DNA of 64,000 nt from Gnetum montanum (lineage: Eukaryota > Streptophyta > Gnetopsida > Gnetales > Gnetaceae): contig MNCI01004786.1 in assembly GCA_015680685.1 (NCBI GenBank), positions 113,648-177,647 on the forward strand, read 5' to 3'. How positions within the stretch are numbered: the stretch's first letter is position 1; each line of letters starts with the position of its first letter. The translations under genes and the position numbers were made by a program. A model generated the notes under the pieces. It had not been told where the DNA came from, made no database searches, and was given only the letters and a program-made list of their open reading frames with translations. Shown in pieces: positions 33,442 through 44,074 of this stretch.

Positions 33442-34373
33442 TGATGAGTGGCTAGGTACCCCTACGCCCAACCATACAAATCATGGGTGTTCACACGCAA
33501 CCCGGTCAAATTCCGTAGATTGTAAGTACTTTACATACACTAGACTCTAACCAGTGAAACTCTGGGTTAGAATGTTCATTGTCTTCCTGACCTCACTTGT
33601 GATGTTCCATTTACGATGGTTAAGTGAGACTAAGGCTAATGATTTTTATATCTTTTTGCATATCTTTTGGCGACTAATTTAAGGTATGAAAGGTAAGGAA
33701 TAAACTATTATCTAATCTCTAATTATCCTAACTTGTATTCTACCTATTCCTAGCATAAGTATCCGATCCCATCTTCCGAGCACGTTCTGAGCATCTCCTA
33801 ACACTTCTGGGCTATCAGATGTTAAGCGTCACTACGTTTACCAAGTATTTGATTTACGTTCGAGATGGTCATACTTATGGCCTTTACAAACTACGAATGA
33901 ACAATACTGGTTAAAATAATAATAACAGAAACTTAAGTAATTAACATGTAACTAACAAAGCATAAATATATTAAACTACTGAATGCATAAAATAGCTAAG
34001 TCCAAATGCTGCAAGGAATGCTTGAATAGTTCATCTTTATTGCTGTCATGCCAATGGGCTCAGATACATCAGTGCTCGAATAAAGAGCTAATCACTTTTC
34101 TTACACTTGTTGCGGGCACTTGGAAAATATTCTATCTCCTGCGGGAACAAACTGCAAGAGCTTCGCTACAACTAACTAAAAGATGCCTGAATGAGGTGGA
34201 AGGCCCTCTTATTTATAGGCCGAGAAAGGTGGCTGTGTAAACGGGGCCACGTTGACTTAGGAAGGCTACGTCGACGGGCCCAAGTCGATGCCAGTGGCAC
34301 ATCGATGGGCCCGCATCGACGTGGCCGCGTATACATAGTCCAGTCAATGTAGTGACTCAATGATACTTCATCA
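33442..34373 (-). repeat. 5' LTR of M
   Basis: 932 bp partner of 20959-21904, same ends and word-rich U3 (34235-34345) with CGTCGACG, AGTCGATG and CATCGATG forms. Confidence 0.95.
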
Positions 34374-34839
34374 CTAGAAAATTAATCTCTCTCAACCCTT
34401 GACTCTTCTAGTTAAGTGCATTTAGTACGACCACTTCAAGCATGTGTGCAATGCTTAGTAACCCAATAACGAGTAGCGTTTGGTAATCCCAGCAACGTTG
34501 CACTGGTTCAGGGTGTGTACAGCAAGTGGGAAAGGATACAGGTGCTAGGATGATTAGAACTTAGTTAGTGAATAGTTAATGAAAGTTAGCCAATTATTTC
34601 TCTTCAACTTTCCCATTAGTATAGGACATTAAAAAGATAAAAGATATAAAAATCACATGCCTCAAGCTTACTTAACCATACAACCATGACAATACAAGTT
34701 AGTTTGGGAAGATAGTGATTAATTAACCTTAAGTGTTCCATTAGGGCACATAAGCACTTAGTCCTTGGAGTTCGACTGGATCGCGTGTGAGACACTCGTA
34801 TTCGTATGGTTGAGTGTAGGGGTACCTCGCCACTCATCA
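34374..34839 (+). repeat. H 5' LTR, second part (after M)
   Basis: Resumes with the CTAGA duplication and continues AAATTAATCTCTCTCAACCC, matching 48325 on in the 3' LTR; ends CCACTCATCA at 34839. Confidence 0.9.
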
Positions 34840-34840
34840 T

Positions 34841-34857
34841 TGGCACCGTTGTCGGGG
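34841..34857 (+). promoter_or_regulatory. tRNA-Asp primer-binding site (H)
   Basis: TGGCACCGTTGTCGGGG, 15 of 17 matches to the tRNA-Asp complement. Confidence 0.9.
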
Positions 34858-34985
34858 ACTTAGTTGTTTGTGTGCTACGTAGAACGTAGGAGATCATTCA
34901 CATCGTTGGGATGCTATAATGAATCCTTAGGGTTGATCAAAAGAAAAATTAGACAACGGTAAATAGCACATCAAACAAGACAACA

Positions 34986-35738
34986 ATGTCTTCTTCTTCG
35001 CACAAAATCACTTCATTGCCTAGGAATAACACAAGAGACAGTCAGCAGCACAACACACGTAACCAAGATCCGTCAGTTCCTCAACAATTCCATGTGGTAT
35101 ATACGCATCAAGATGAGTATATACCTGAATTTACTTTTATTCTCCATCAAGATGAACAACTACATTGGAGAGACTTGGAGGGTAACATAGTGTTGCCTCC
35201 AGACCGAGCAGTCCCCAACATACTTCTTCGTGCTCTCACACGAGTAGGCACATCACAGCTAATCACGGAATATATTGCATGTGATTATGACACCAGGGAT
35301 TACCATCCCACAGAAGCGCAACGTCAAAGGGACTTGCAGCAGGAGAGATACTATACATCATTGAAGGGTAAAGGACCCCATAACATCCCACACATTTTAA
35401 GTAAAATTGGAGATGGTGAACCAGTTCCAATAGGTTCCCCATCAAATGATGTTCCCCCTCTTAACGATGGTGAGGAGGTGGTGTATCAGAACCTTCATTC
35501 TATGATTCACAACCCTGGTTCTGATCCCCATGAACACCAAGTGTTCAATGAGGAAATACAAACATATGATAAGGGTGGCCAGTCTAATTGTAATCATAAT
35601 CAGGGCCGAAACCACCGAAGGGAAGGTAGGAAACATCATCATGATGATGGTTCTCCTTCCTCTTCACCTTCATCGTCACATTCACCCTCTCCTTCTGTAT
35701 CAGGATGCATTCATAAGGAACCTAACCATGAGGATAAG
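34986..35738 (+). pseudogene. Gag of H, N-terminal part (cut by G2)
   Basis: Open for 251 codons from MSSSSHKIT: the N-terminal domain PEFTFILHQDEQLHWRDLEG and VYTHQDEY, then RDYHPTEAQRQRDLQQERYY, and a His/Ser-rich linker ending HKEPNHEDK. The reading frame stops only because element G2 is inserted after the ATAAG duplication; gag resumes at 42347. This is the best-preserved copy of the N-terminal extension, also seen in M. Its role is unknown; it could be a matrix-like or RNA-binding extension. Confidence 0.8.
35734..35738. repeat. Target-site duplication of G2, left copy
   Basis: ATAAG here and at 42342-42346. Confidence 0.95.
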
Positions 35739-35755
35739 TGATGAAGTGTCATTAA
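35739..35755 (+). repeat. G2 outer 5' LTR remnant
   Basis: TGATGAAGTGTCATTAA equals the first 17 bases of the 36681 and 41466 LTRs, then jumps directly into internal sequence equal to 40537 on. Confidence 0.9.
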
Positions 35756-36114
35756 CCTCATCATGGTGGTATTAACATGTGTGTGTTTTGTTGCATTGGT
35801 ATAGATTACATTTAACCCTTCTAATGCCTACAGACATCTTAAGGTGTGGTTACACAAGGGCATATAGGTTGGAGCCTACTTTGGGGAGGACCCACTTGCG
35901 TGACTTTTGTAATTTGTACTTTTTACATACCACCACATCATTTTATACCCTCTGAGTATTTCATTGCCAAATCTATTCCTTCCTTTGTCATTATTTTATC
36001 AAATGTTCCTCAAAACCATGTCCGACATTAAACTTTTAGGGTAACTTCCTTGAAAAATATCTAACTCTAAAATCATACTAAGTAAATATTTCAACATTTA
36101 TTAAGGGCAATAAG

Positions 36115-36176
36115 GTATGAAATCATTAAATTTTTCTCAATAACCTTACTAACAATTGATCTTTGTGTGATTATAG
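36115..36176 (+). other. Candidate 62-base intron (first copy)
   Basis: AAG/GTATGA to TTATAG/ATG, with CTTACTAAC near the 3' end; the same intron recurs at 40900-40961. Confidence 0.5.
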
Positions 36177-36510
36177 ATGGCCCCTAAAAGAAGACAACAA
36201 GGAGGACCTTCACAAGGTGCAATCAAACGACCTAGGGAAGGCAGAGGTCAGGGCCCGAGCCTATGAAGAGGAATGATGGCTATGTGCAGCATGGCATGTC
36301 AAGGCCAATCAAGTGTTCCTGTGGCTACCATGTCCATCAAAAGTGCCGACTCCATCAAACATTGGAACATCAGCATGGACGGCTCATAATCCTCAAATAG
36401 AACAGGAGAAACGTCAGGTGCTTCTTCAATGGTATCAATCTCAGAAGCCTAATGCACAGGACAAAGGAAAGGCACCCATGGACGAGCCACCGCTACCGGG
36501 AACCCCATGA
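36177..36510 (+). pseudogene. Envpos ORF remnant of G2 (first copy)
   Basis: MAPKRRQQGGPSQGAIKRPR then a GRG patch and TGA after 29 codons. The start matches the N-termini of the M, N and P envpos ORFs (MAPK, GPSQ or GPLQ, GRGRG). The globular and coiled-coil parts are gone. A second open stretch in another frame (36313-36510) reads VLLQWYQSQKPNAQDKGKAP and ends PPLPGTP, without a recognised family. The two copies show that the deletion predates the tandem rearrangement. Confidence 0.6.
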
Positions 36511-36680
36511 GTTCTGCTAGTTTTGTCTTTTGTGTCAATGTCCAAATTTTGTTTAATTCTCCATTGCGGCATGAATAAATTTCTAGTTAGTCAAAAATCC
36601 CATACCTATCCACTCTGTATTCAATTAAGCTTGTTCCTCATTTTGACTCGAGGACGAGTTTTTACTCAGTCGTGGGGCTA

Positions 36681-37492
36681 TGATGAAGTGTCATTAAGTC
36701 GATGCATTGATGGGGCTCCATTTACGCAACCACCTATCCCAGCCTATAAATAAGAGGGCCCTCCACCTCATTTAGGCATTCTTTTGTCATTTGTAGCTAG
36801 ACTCTTTCAGTTTTTTTGTAGGAGTTAGAATATTTTTCCAAGTACATTCCCGCAGTGTGATGCTTGTAATTGTACGGAACCTTGATTCGAGTGTGCGTAC
36901 TGGGACACACACATGATCGGCAATAAAGATTGAGATTACTTCATCATTGCAGCATTCACTTAGTTTAATTTTTTAATTTAATTGTTAATTATTTTTGTTA
37001 TTTATTACTTTCTTAGTTAATATTTATTTATCATCATTTACTATTCCTGTTGTTAAATCTGGAATGAATACGACTTAGTCACGAGCATTTAAGTGTGACT
37101 ACTTGGTAACCCAGCAGCATACCTAGGATCTACGCTTGGTAATCCCAGTAGTAGTCGTGCACGAGGTCCAAGATGTGTACAGATGATTAAGGAACAGATG
37201 CTCATCGCACTTAGGTTAGCTTAGAATTCATTTCCTATTACTCATTAGTTTAATCAATATTATTCTCCATTTTCTCTAGGAGTAGCAGTAGTTTAGGATC
37301 ACATCATACACCTCACTCTAGACTAAACCATACGTGACAAAGCAAATACTAGCCTAGGTGGGCAGACAGCGAACTGCGATCAACATGTAACTATCTAGAT
37401 ACCACAACTAGCCTATCCGCGGAGTTCAACCGGATCACACGTGAATGCTCGTATTCGTACGGTTGAGTGTAGGGATACCTAGCCACTCATCA
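36681..37492 (+). repeat. G2 middle LTR (short-word U3)
   Basis: 812 bp, TGATGAAG to CACTCATCA. U3 has only GTCGATGCATTGATGGGG and a short remainder before TATAAATAAGAGGG (about 36746). AATAAAGATTGAG near 36921 is the likely poly(A) signal. About 64 bases of palindromic words present in the 41466 LTR are missing. Confidence 0.95.
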
Positions 37493-37493
37493 T

Positions 37494-37510
37494 TGGCACC
37501 GTTGCCAGGG
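37494..37510 (+). promoter_or_regulatory. tRNA-Asp primer-binding site (G2)
   Basis: TGGCACCGTTGCCAGGG, 15 of 17 matches to the tRNA-Asp complement. Confidence 0.9.
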
Positions 37511-37633
37511 ATGGTGCTAGTTATCTAGATTATTTATATCATACAAGGTCGCTATATAGGACTTAACGATATATCTCTTAGAAAGAAGTAATTATAAAAA
37601 GTCACACACAAATTCACACACAACTTCACAACC

Positions 37634-39634
37634 ATGTCTCTCCTACAAGACTATAGTAATGCCACATCTAGTAGGGCAATTCATTGGAGAACCAATGAAT
37701 ATTATGAAAATGAAGATTGGAGTATGCAACCTAAGGTGGGGGTTTCTTATAAACATAAACAAAGAAAACATCATCCCAACGCATGAAAGCATAACCTACT
37801 TGATGACGATGAACCCCTACTAGCCACTACAAGCTTAACGGAAATACATGAGGCTGTTCAAATAGCCCGCAGGCATCGTAAGGAAAGTTGTCTGCCCGTG
37901 CTTGATTTAAACAACTTTCCCAAGTTTTCAGGAGGCTATGATTCAAATCTGCAACAACATTTACAAGCCTTCTACGATGCCTGTACATGGAACAATATTG
38001 ATAATGGGTGGCAAAAGCTTAAGCTCTTTCCTTTGACACTCATTGGCCAAGCAAAAGTATGGTATAGGTCGTTAAAACCAAAATCAATTCGACGTTGGCC
38101 AACAATGGTAGAACTTTTCAATGAAAGATATCAAACCTATGCGAGAGTGTCAACCTTGAGGAGACAAATCCAAGAATGGAAACAAGCACAACATGAACCC
38201 TTGGACATGGCCTTAGAAAGATATTATGCATTATTAAACAACTACCCAGGCCATGGGTTCTCCGAGGAGAGGCTAATGTACCATATCATAGATGGGCTCT
38301 GTAATGAAACAAGGGAGACCCTAGGGATGTATGCCCGAGGTCAACTATATGAGCTACAAACCCATCAACTCCAAGAGCTTATTAAGCGGATAGTAAAAGA
38401 AGAAGGAGAAACAACCAAATAGGAGAATGTTGAAGGTTCTCAACAGGACCAATATCTCAACTTAACAAGGGTCCATGATCATGAAGAGGAGAAATCAACT
38501 CACTTCAAGGAGGTGGAATCATCTTTGTCAATCCTACAATCACTAGATGAAATTGAGGCAAAGATCAATAAGATGACAGACCGGGTACATGAAATATGTG
38601 GAGAATATGCCAACATTATTAGAGGAAAAACTATGCCAAATCCAGAAATAGGACAAGACACCACACGACAATCGAAACAAAGGGTGGAAGATAATAAGGA
38701 TAAAAACTCAAATGCCAATAATACGTATCAATGTAATATTTTCTTGTACGATCACCCCAAAGGCCAATGTCCAATCTTGTCACATTTACATGAGCATTGG
38801 GGAGGAATGTTACATCCAGAGTTCGTACAAAAATATTATGTCCAACCATAGTGGCAAAAACCTCAGTCGTGGGGGAGGCCACCGCCAGCTGGACCATACC
38901 CTTTGTATGTCATAGCACCAAATGCTTATTATGTTCAACACCCTATTTCTCCAACGAGATCAGCATCCTCTACCTCACCTCATCGTTATCATTCTCCCAA
39001 GTACTATCCACCCATGTCCTCTCCAACATGATCAACACCTCATGTACCTTACACTTCTCCTCAACCTCAATATTCTCATACTTCACCCCCTTCTACATCA
39101 CAGCCAGCTATGACAGAAGATTTTGCACCACAGCACCAACCCGCAAATGTTACTTGTACTGCTACTATCAATAGCAATGGAGGTCCTTCACAACATCGAA
39201 GGCATCCCTTCTTTAGACGTGACCGTCGAAAGGGACACCATAGTTCAGAAACCACTACATCCACCAACTCATCATAAATCCAACACTGTGGTGCATCTTC
39301 CTCTTCAAACCCAACACCTCATGTTCCTTCATCAGGGCCACCAATTAACACTCCAACAACCATACGGCCCAATGAACACAACCATGGGAGGCATCATCCT
39401 AATCCTTGCATACCATCTAACAGTCCTAAACATCATAGTGGGTCAACTCGTTATTTGGGAACTACATTGTATAAAGTGCCCCACTATGCTTACTATAATC
39501 AAGTGTGTGAACCCCGAGGGGATAAGTATGGCCAAGTTTCAATACTTTCAACATGCAAAGATCCTCATCTTCCATTTATTAATCCTTTCCATGCTCAACC
39601 GATTAGTTATGGGGGATATCCCCCATTTCAATAA
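37634..39634 (+). pseudogene. Gag of G2
   Basis: ATG at 37634 (MSLLQDYSN). Core 37898-38422: LDLNNFPKFSGGYDSN, TLIGQAKVWYRSLKPKSIRR, PLDMALERYYALLNN. A helical linker follows, then the knuckle CNIFLYDHPKGQC (about 38732-38770) with the second Cys changed to Phe, then a Pro/Ser/His-rich tail ending ISYGGYPPFQ. The copy is about 665 codons with roughly five in-frame stops. G1 carries a close relative with the same ends, confirming that this gag, without protease, is the element's intended product. It would need pol from elements such as M. Confidence 0.85.
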
Positions 39635-40899
39635 CAAGCAGGATTAATAAATATTTTTCATTTTCTTTAATTTTACAATTTTTTGTTTTTCAGTTTTTCA
39701 TTTTTCAACTTTTTGTTTTATCTTTTTATCTTTTTGTGTTTTTGTCTTTTTACATTTTTGTAAGTAATCTCATCTACGAATAAAACACTCATGTCGCTCA
39801 TTGGTTGAGGTGTGTTCTATGTTATTGAGTCTTGAGTGATCAATTATTTGGACAGTGAGCCCACTACACCCACACATCCACTCTACAAATAAGAGGTTCT
39901 ATTCAAGGGTACAATGATATTCTTGACATTTTTGAACTTAAAATTAATTTTGTGTTCATTGTACCCAGAATGAAGAAGGATGGACCAAGAGGGAATGATT
40001 AGGGTGTGACATCAAGGGGACTTGTGGATTCTCTTTGGTGACGTCTGTGAGAGTTATCATGCAACGTGGTTGTACTAAGATCCTTGTAGATCTAATGAAA
40101 AATGGAAATAAGAGTAATCAAAAGGGCACTCAAAAATCAAATGTTGTTCTAGGGGGTCCCATTGGAAAGACATGCATCCATTCCTGAAGGTTGGCGATTT
40201 CTCTGGATTCAATAAAGTGAAAAAAAAAGTGCCACAAAACCAAAATCACTCCTCCCTTGGACAAAATGCCAAGTGATTGTATGCCTTGTTGTCTTGGTAC
40301 TCTCATAGTCACTCATCATGGGATGAAACAATGCGGTGTCACTGATTAGGGGAATGGACTTTGTCCTAATCTTGGAACGACAGGTTAATGAGACCTTAAT
40401 CATGCTTTACACATAGGATTCATTGTGCCTTGAGTCAGTTACCTCATGTCCCAATCTCTGCAATCCCTTCTCCGATTCATTCCATCTCGTTGTTCATGTA
40501 TTTGTGACTTGTGTCTTGTGTAGCATTGAATTCATACCTCATCATGGTGGTATTAACATGTGTGTGTTTTTTTGCATTGGTATAGATTACATTTAACCCT
40601 TCTAATCCCTATGGACATCTTAAGGTGTGGTTATGCAAGGGCATATGGGTTGGAGCCTGCTTTGGGGAAGATCCACTTGTGTGACTTTTGTAATTTGTAC
40701 TTGTTGCACACCACCACATCATCTTATACCCTCCAAGTATCTCATTGCTAAATCTATTCCTTCCTTTGTCATTATTTTATCAAACGTTCCTCAAAACTAG
40801 GTCTGACATTAAAATTTTAGGGTAACTTCCTTGAAAAATCTCAAACTCTAAAATCACACTAAGTAAAGAATTCAACATTTATTAAGGGCAATGAGTAAG
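39635..40899 (+). other. G2 spacer with conserved blocks
   Basis: Non-coding: a T-rich stretch after gag, block B (40005-40025, GTGTGACATCAAGGGGACTT) and block A (40660-40683). No protease, RT or integrase. Confidence 0.65.
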
Positions 40900-40961
40900 G
40901 TATGAAATCATTAAATTTTTCTCAATAACCTTACTAACAATTGATCTTTGTGTGATTATAG
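40900..40961 (+). other. Candidate 62-base intron (second copy)
   Basis: GT at 40900, AG at 40961, immediately before ATG; CCTTACTAAC fits a plant branch site. Confidence 0.5.
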
Positions 40962-41295
40962 ATGGCTCCTAAAAGAAGACAACAAGGAGGACCTTCGCAA
41001 GGTGCAATCAAACGACCTAGGGATGGCAGAGGTTAGGGCCTGAGCCTATGAAGAGGAACAATGGCTATGTGTGGCATGGCATGTCAAGGCCAATCAAGTG
41101 TTCCTGCGGCTACCATGTCCATCAAAAGTGCCAACTCCATCAAACATTGGAAAATCAGCATGGACAGCTCATAATCCTCAAATAGAATAGGAGAAACGTC
41201 AGGTGCTTCTTCAATGGTATCAATCTCAAAAGCCTGATGCACAGGACAAAGGAAAGGCACCCATGGAGGAGCCACCGCTACTGGGAACCCCATGA
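40962..41295 (+). pseudogene. Envpos ORF remnant of G2 (second copy)
   Basis: MAPKRRQQGGPSQGAIKRPR, then stops within the GRG patch (TAG). Same internal deletion as the copy at 36177-36510. Not functional as a protein; the preserved start and splice acceptor mark where the envpos ORF once lay. Confidence 0.6.
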
Positions 41296-41447
41296 GTTCT
41301 GCTAGTTTTGTCTTTTGTGTCGGTGTCCAAATTTTTTTTAATTCTCCACTGCAGCATGAATAAATTTCTAGTTAGTCAATAATCCCATACCTATCCACTG
41401 TGTATTCAATTGAGTTTGTTCCTCACTTTGACTCAAGGACGAGTTTT

Positions 41448-41465
41448 TACTCAGTCGTGGGGGTA
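41448..41465 (+). promoter_or_regulatory. Polypurine tract of G2
   Basis: ACTCAGTCGTGGGGGTA directly before the TGATGAAG of the 3' LTR. Confidence 0.85.
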
Positions 41466-42341
41466 TGATGAAGTGTCATTAAGTCGATGCATCGATGGGG
41501 CCGCATATATGCGGCCACATCGACGCAGCCCCATTGACGCAGCCTTCCTGCGTCGACGAGGCCCTGTTTCGGCAGCCACCTATCCCGACCTATAAATAAG
41601 AGGGCCCTCCGCCTCATTTGGGCATCCTTTTGTCATTTGTAGCTAGACTCTTTTAGTTTTTTTTCGTAGGAGTTAGAATATTTTCCCAAGTGCATGCCCG
41701 CAGTGTGATGCTTATAATTGTACGGAACCTTTATTCGAGTGTGATGTACTTGGACACGTACATGATCGGCAATAAAGATCGAGATTACTTCATCATTGCA
41801 GCATTCACTTAGTTTAATTGTTTAATTTAATTGTTAATTATTTTTGTTATTTATTGTTTTCTTAGTTAATATTTATTTATCATCATTTACTATTCCTGTT
41901 GTTAAATGTAGAATGAGTACAACTTAATCATGAGCATTTAAGTGTGACTACTTGGTAACCCGGCAGCGTACCTAGGATCTACACTTGGTAATCCCAGTAG
42001 TAGTCATGCACAAGGACCAAGATGTGTACAGATGATTAAGGAACAGATGCTCATTGCACTTAGGTTAGCTTAGACTTCATTTCCTATTACTCATTAGTTT
42101 AATCAATATTATTCTCCATTGTCTCTAGGAGTAGCAGTAGTTTAGGATCACATCATATGCCTCACTCTGGACTAAACCATACGTGACAAAGCAAATACTA
42201 GTCCAGGTGTGAAGACAGCGAACTGCGATCAATGTGTAACTATCTAGATACCACAACTGGCCTATCCGCGAAGTTTGACCGGATCGCGCGTGAATGCTCA
42301 TATTCATATGGTTGAGTGTAGGGATACCTGGCCACTCATCA
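41466..42341 (+). repeat. G2 3' LTR (long-word U3)
   Basis: 876 bp. Words at 41484-41570 include GATGCATCGATG, CCGCATATATGCGG, ACATCGACGC and GCGTCGACG. The remainder matches the 36681 LTR closely. Confidence 0.95.
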
Positions 42342-42346
42342 ATAAG
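42342..42346. repeat. Target-site duplication of G2, right copy
   Basis: ATAAG, identical to 35734-35738. Confidence 0.95.
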
Positions 42347-44069
42347 GGTAAACAAAGTAAGAAACCTCGATGAGAGAGTCGAGAACGAGGATGAGGACAT
42401 TCTAGAGAATCGTGGCATAGAAGAAGGGAAAGTAGGAAACCACGTAGACATCACAGATGCTATGAACGAAATGACCATGAAGAACCCCTACTTGCAATCG
42501 GAGCATGTTAGACATCATGGAGGCAATAAGAATACCCACAAGGCACAAAAAAGATAGTAGGATCAAAAGAAAAGACATGAATAATATCTCACGATTTGAG
42601 GGGGGATACAACGTTGATCCTCAGAAGCACTTACAAGAATTTCATGATGCATGTGCCTTGCAGAACATTGCGAACAAGTGGCAAAAATTAAATTTGTTCC
42701 CAAGGACATTAGTAAAAGAATTGAAAATCTGGTACTGGTCCTTAGAACCAAAATCCATTCTTAGGTGGAGTACGATGCTAGAACTATTTAATGACAAATA
42801 TCAAACATACTCCCGAGTGTCCAACCTGTGAAAGAAAATCCAAGGATGGAAGCAAGGAATTCATGAACCCTTGGATGTTGCCATGGGCCGATATTATGCA
42901 CTACTACATCGTTGCCCGGGCCATGGTTACTCACAGTAGGATCAACTATGCCATCTCGTAGATGGGCTTAGGCATGAAACTAGGAGAACCCTTGGAACAT
43001 ATGCCCAAGGGATATTATCAGAGCTTAGGTCCCATCAGGTTCATAGATTGTTGGAGCAAGTAGCTAAGGAAGAAGGAGAGCTACATAAGAGAGAAAGTAT
43101 GGAAGAGTACAACCACGATCCTTCCCTGCAAAAAAGGGGAGTGAGATTCTGTGAGGAGGAGGAAGAGTCACCACTCGAAGAGATGGTGAATAGGAAAACC
43201 TTGCCACTCCAAAAATTAACAACAGAAGTGTCAGCAAAGGTAGACCAAATGTGGGACTCCTTAGATAGTAGATTTGAAACCATCCTTAAAATCGTAGAGG
43301 AGTCTAAGGAGTGAAGTAGTGACTATGATAAAAAGAAAAAGAGGGATTTGGACCATGCATGTAACAAAGGTAAGGGTAAAATGGCTATCACCAAAGAGGT
43401 TGTGGGTTCTGATATAGACAATGATGGTGGATGTGAGATATGTCAATATGACCATCCTATGGGATGTTGCCTAGTAATCTCACATTTACAAGAGTCTAGG
43501 GTGTATGCACTCAACCCATGACTTAACAAACGATAGGCACCCCAAAGGTTACCTTATCCTTAAGGTAACCCAAGGTAGTTCCACCAACCCTTAACGTATT
43601 ATCCAAGTGGAACTCCGCCACAACCTATTGAGCAACACCAGTAGTGGAAATACCCATTGTCATGGGGGATGCCACCATCGAGGCAACAATACCCTTACCG
43701 GCAACCAGATCCATATGGCTATTATGTGCAGCAACCAATCTCTTCAAGTGACTCTGTTGGTCACATGACACCACAATGTCACTACCAAGCTCGGGAGTAT
43801 TATAGGACTCCTTCTCCTGGGAGAGATAACCCACAAGCATACCATCCTCCAAACCCATCTGCAACTCTCACACCAATAGCTCCACTACCACCCACTCCAG
43901 CAATGCAAGAGGAACTCCCCATCCAACCGCAGCAACATAATGCTACGAGAGCTATAAACCTTCAACCTGCTGCTAGTTGTGACAACTGTACAAAGATAAG
44001 ACCTTTCTTCAAAACCAACAGTCCAACCAAGCTCTCACAACCACAAGTGGTTGAGCCTCTGAATGCTTC
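42347..44069 (+). pseudogene. Gag of H, C-terminal part
   Basis: Continues gag after G2. The core appears at 42577-43110 with MNNISRFEGGYNVD, KIWYWSLEPKSILRW and ELFNDKYQTYSRVSN, then a charged linker, then the intact knuckle CEICQYDHPMGCC (about 43434-43473) and a Tyr/Pro/Gln-rich tail (43657-44069). Stops and frameshifts interrupt it between 42347 and 42500, after SNL (42829) and near 43313. Solo LTR S interrupts the tail at 44075. Confidence 0.8.
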
Positions 44070-44074
44070 TCCAT
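44070..44074. repeat. Target-site duplication of S, left copy
   Basis: TCCAT, repeated at 45072-45076. Confidence 0.95.

Larger units (their letters stand above)
20959..34373 (-). mobile_element. Element M: near-complete Athila-like LTR retrotransposon
   Basis: 13.4 kb. LTRs at 33442-34373 (5') and 20959-21904 (3'), primer site 33424-33440, gag, protease, RT, RNase H, integrase, about 1.5 kb spacer, U3-like internal promoter module, envpos ORF, polypurine tract. A perfect 5-bp duplication CTAGA flanks it. LTRs match at roughly nine positions in ten by eye. All ORFs carry stops. Confidence 0.95.
35756..36680 (+). repeat. G2 duplicated 3' internal segment, first copy
   Basis: Closely matches 40537-41465 over its whole length: block A, leader intron, envpos remnant and polypurine tract. 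Its tract reads GTCGTGGGGCTA where the second copy has GTCGTGGGGGTA. Confidence 0.9.
35739..42341 (+). mobile_element. Element G2: gag-only element with tandem LTR structure
   Basis: Order: 17-bp LTR start (35739-35755), 3' internal part (35756-36680), full LTR (36681-37492), full internal region (37493-41465), full LTR (41466-42341). The outer ATAAG duplication proves this is one insertion or its rearranged product. The left LTR and gag copy are deleted. No pol genes. Confidence 0.9.
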
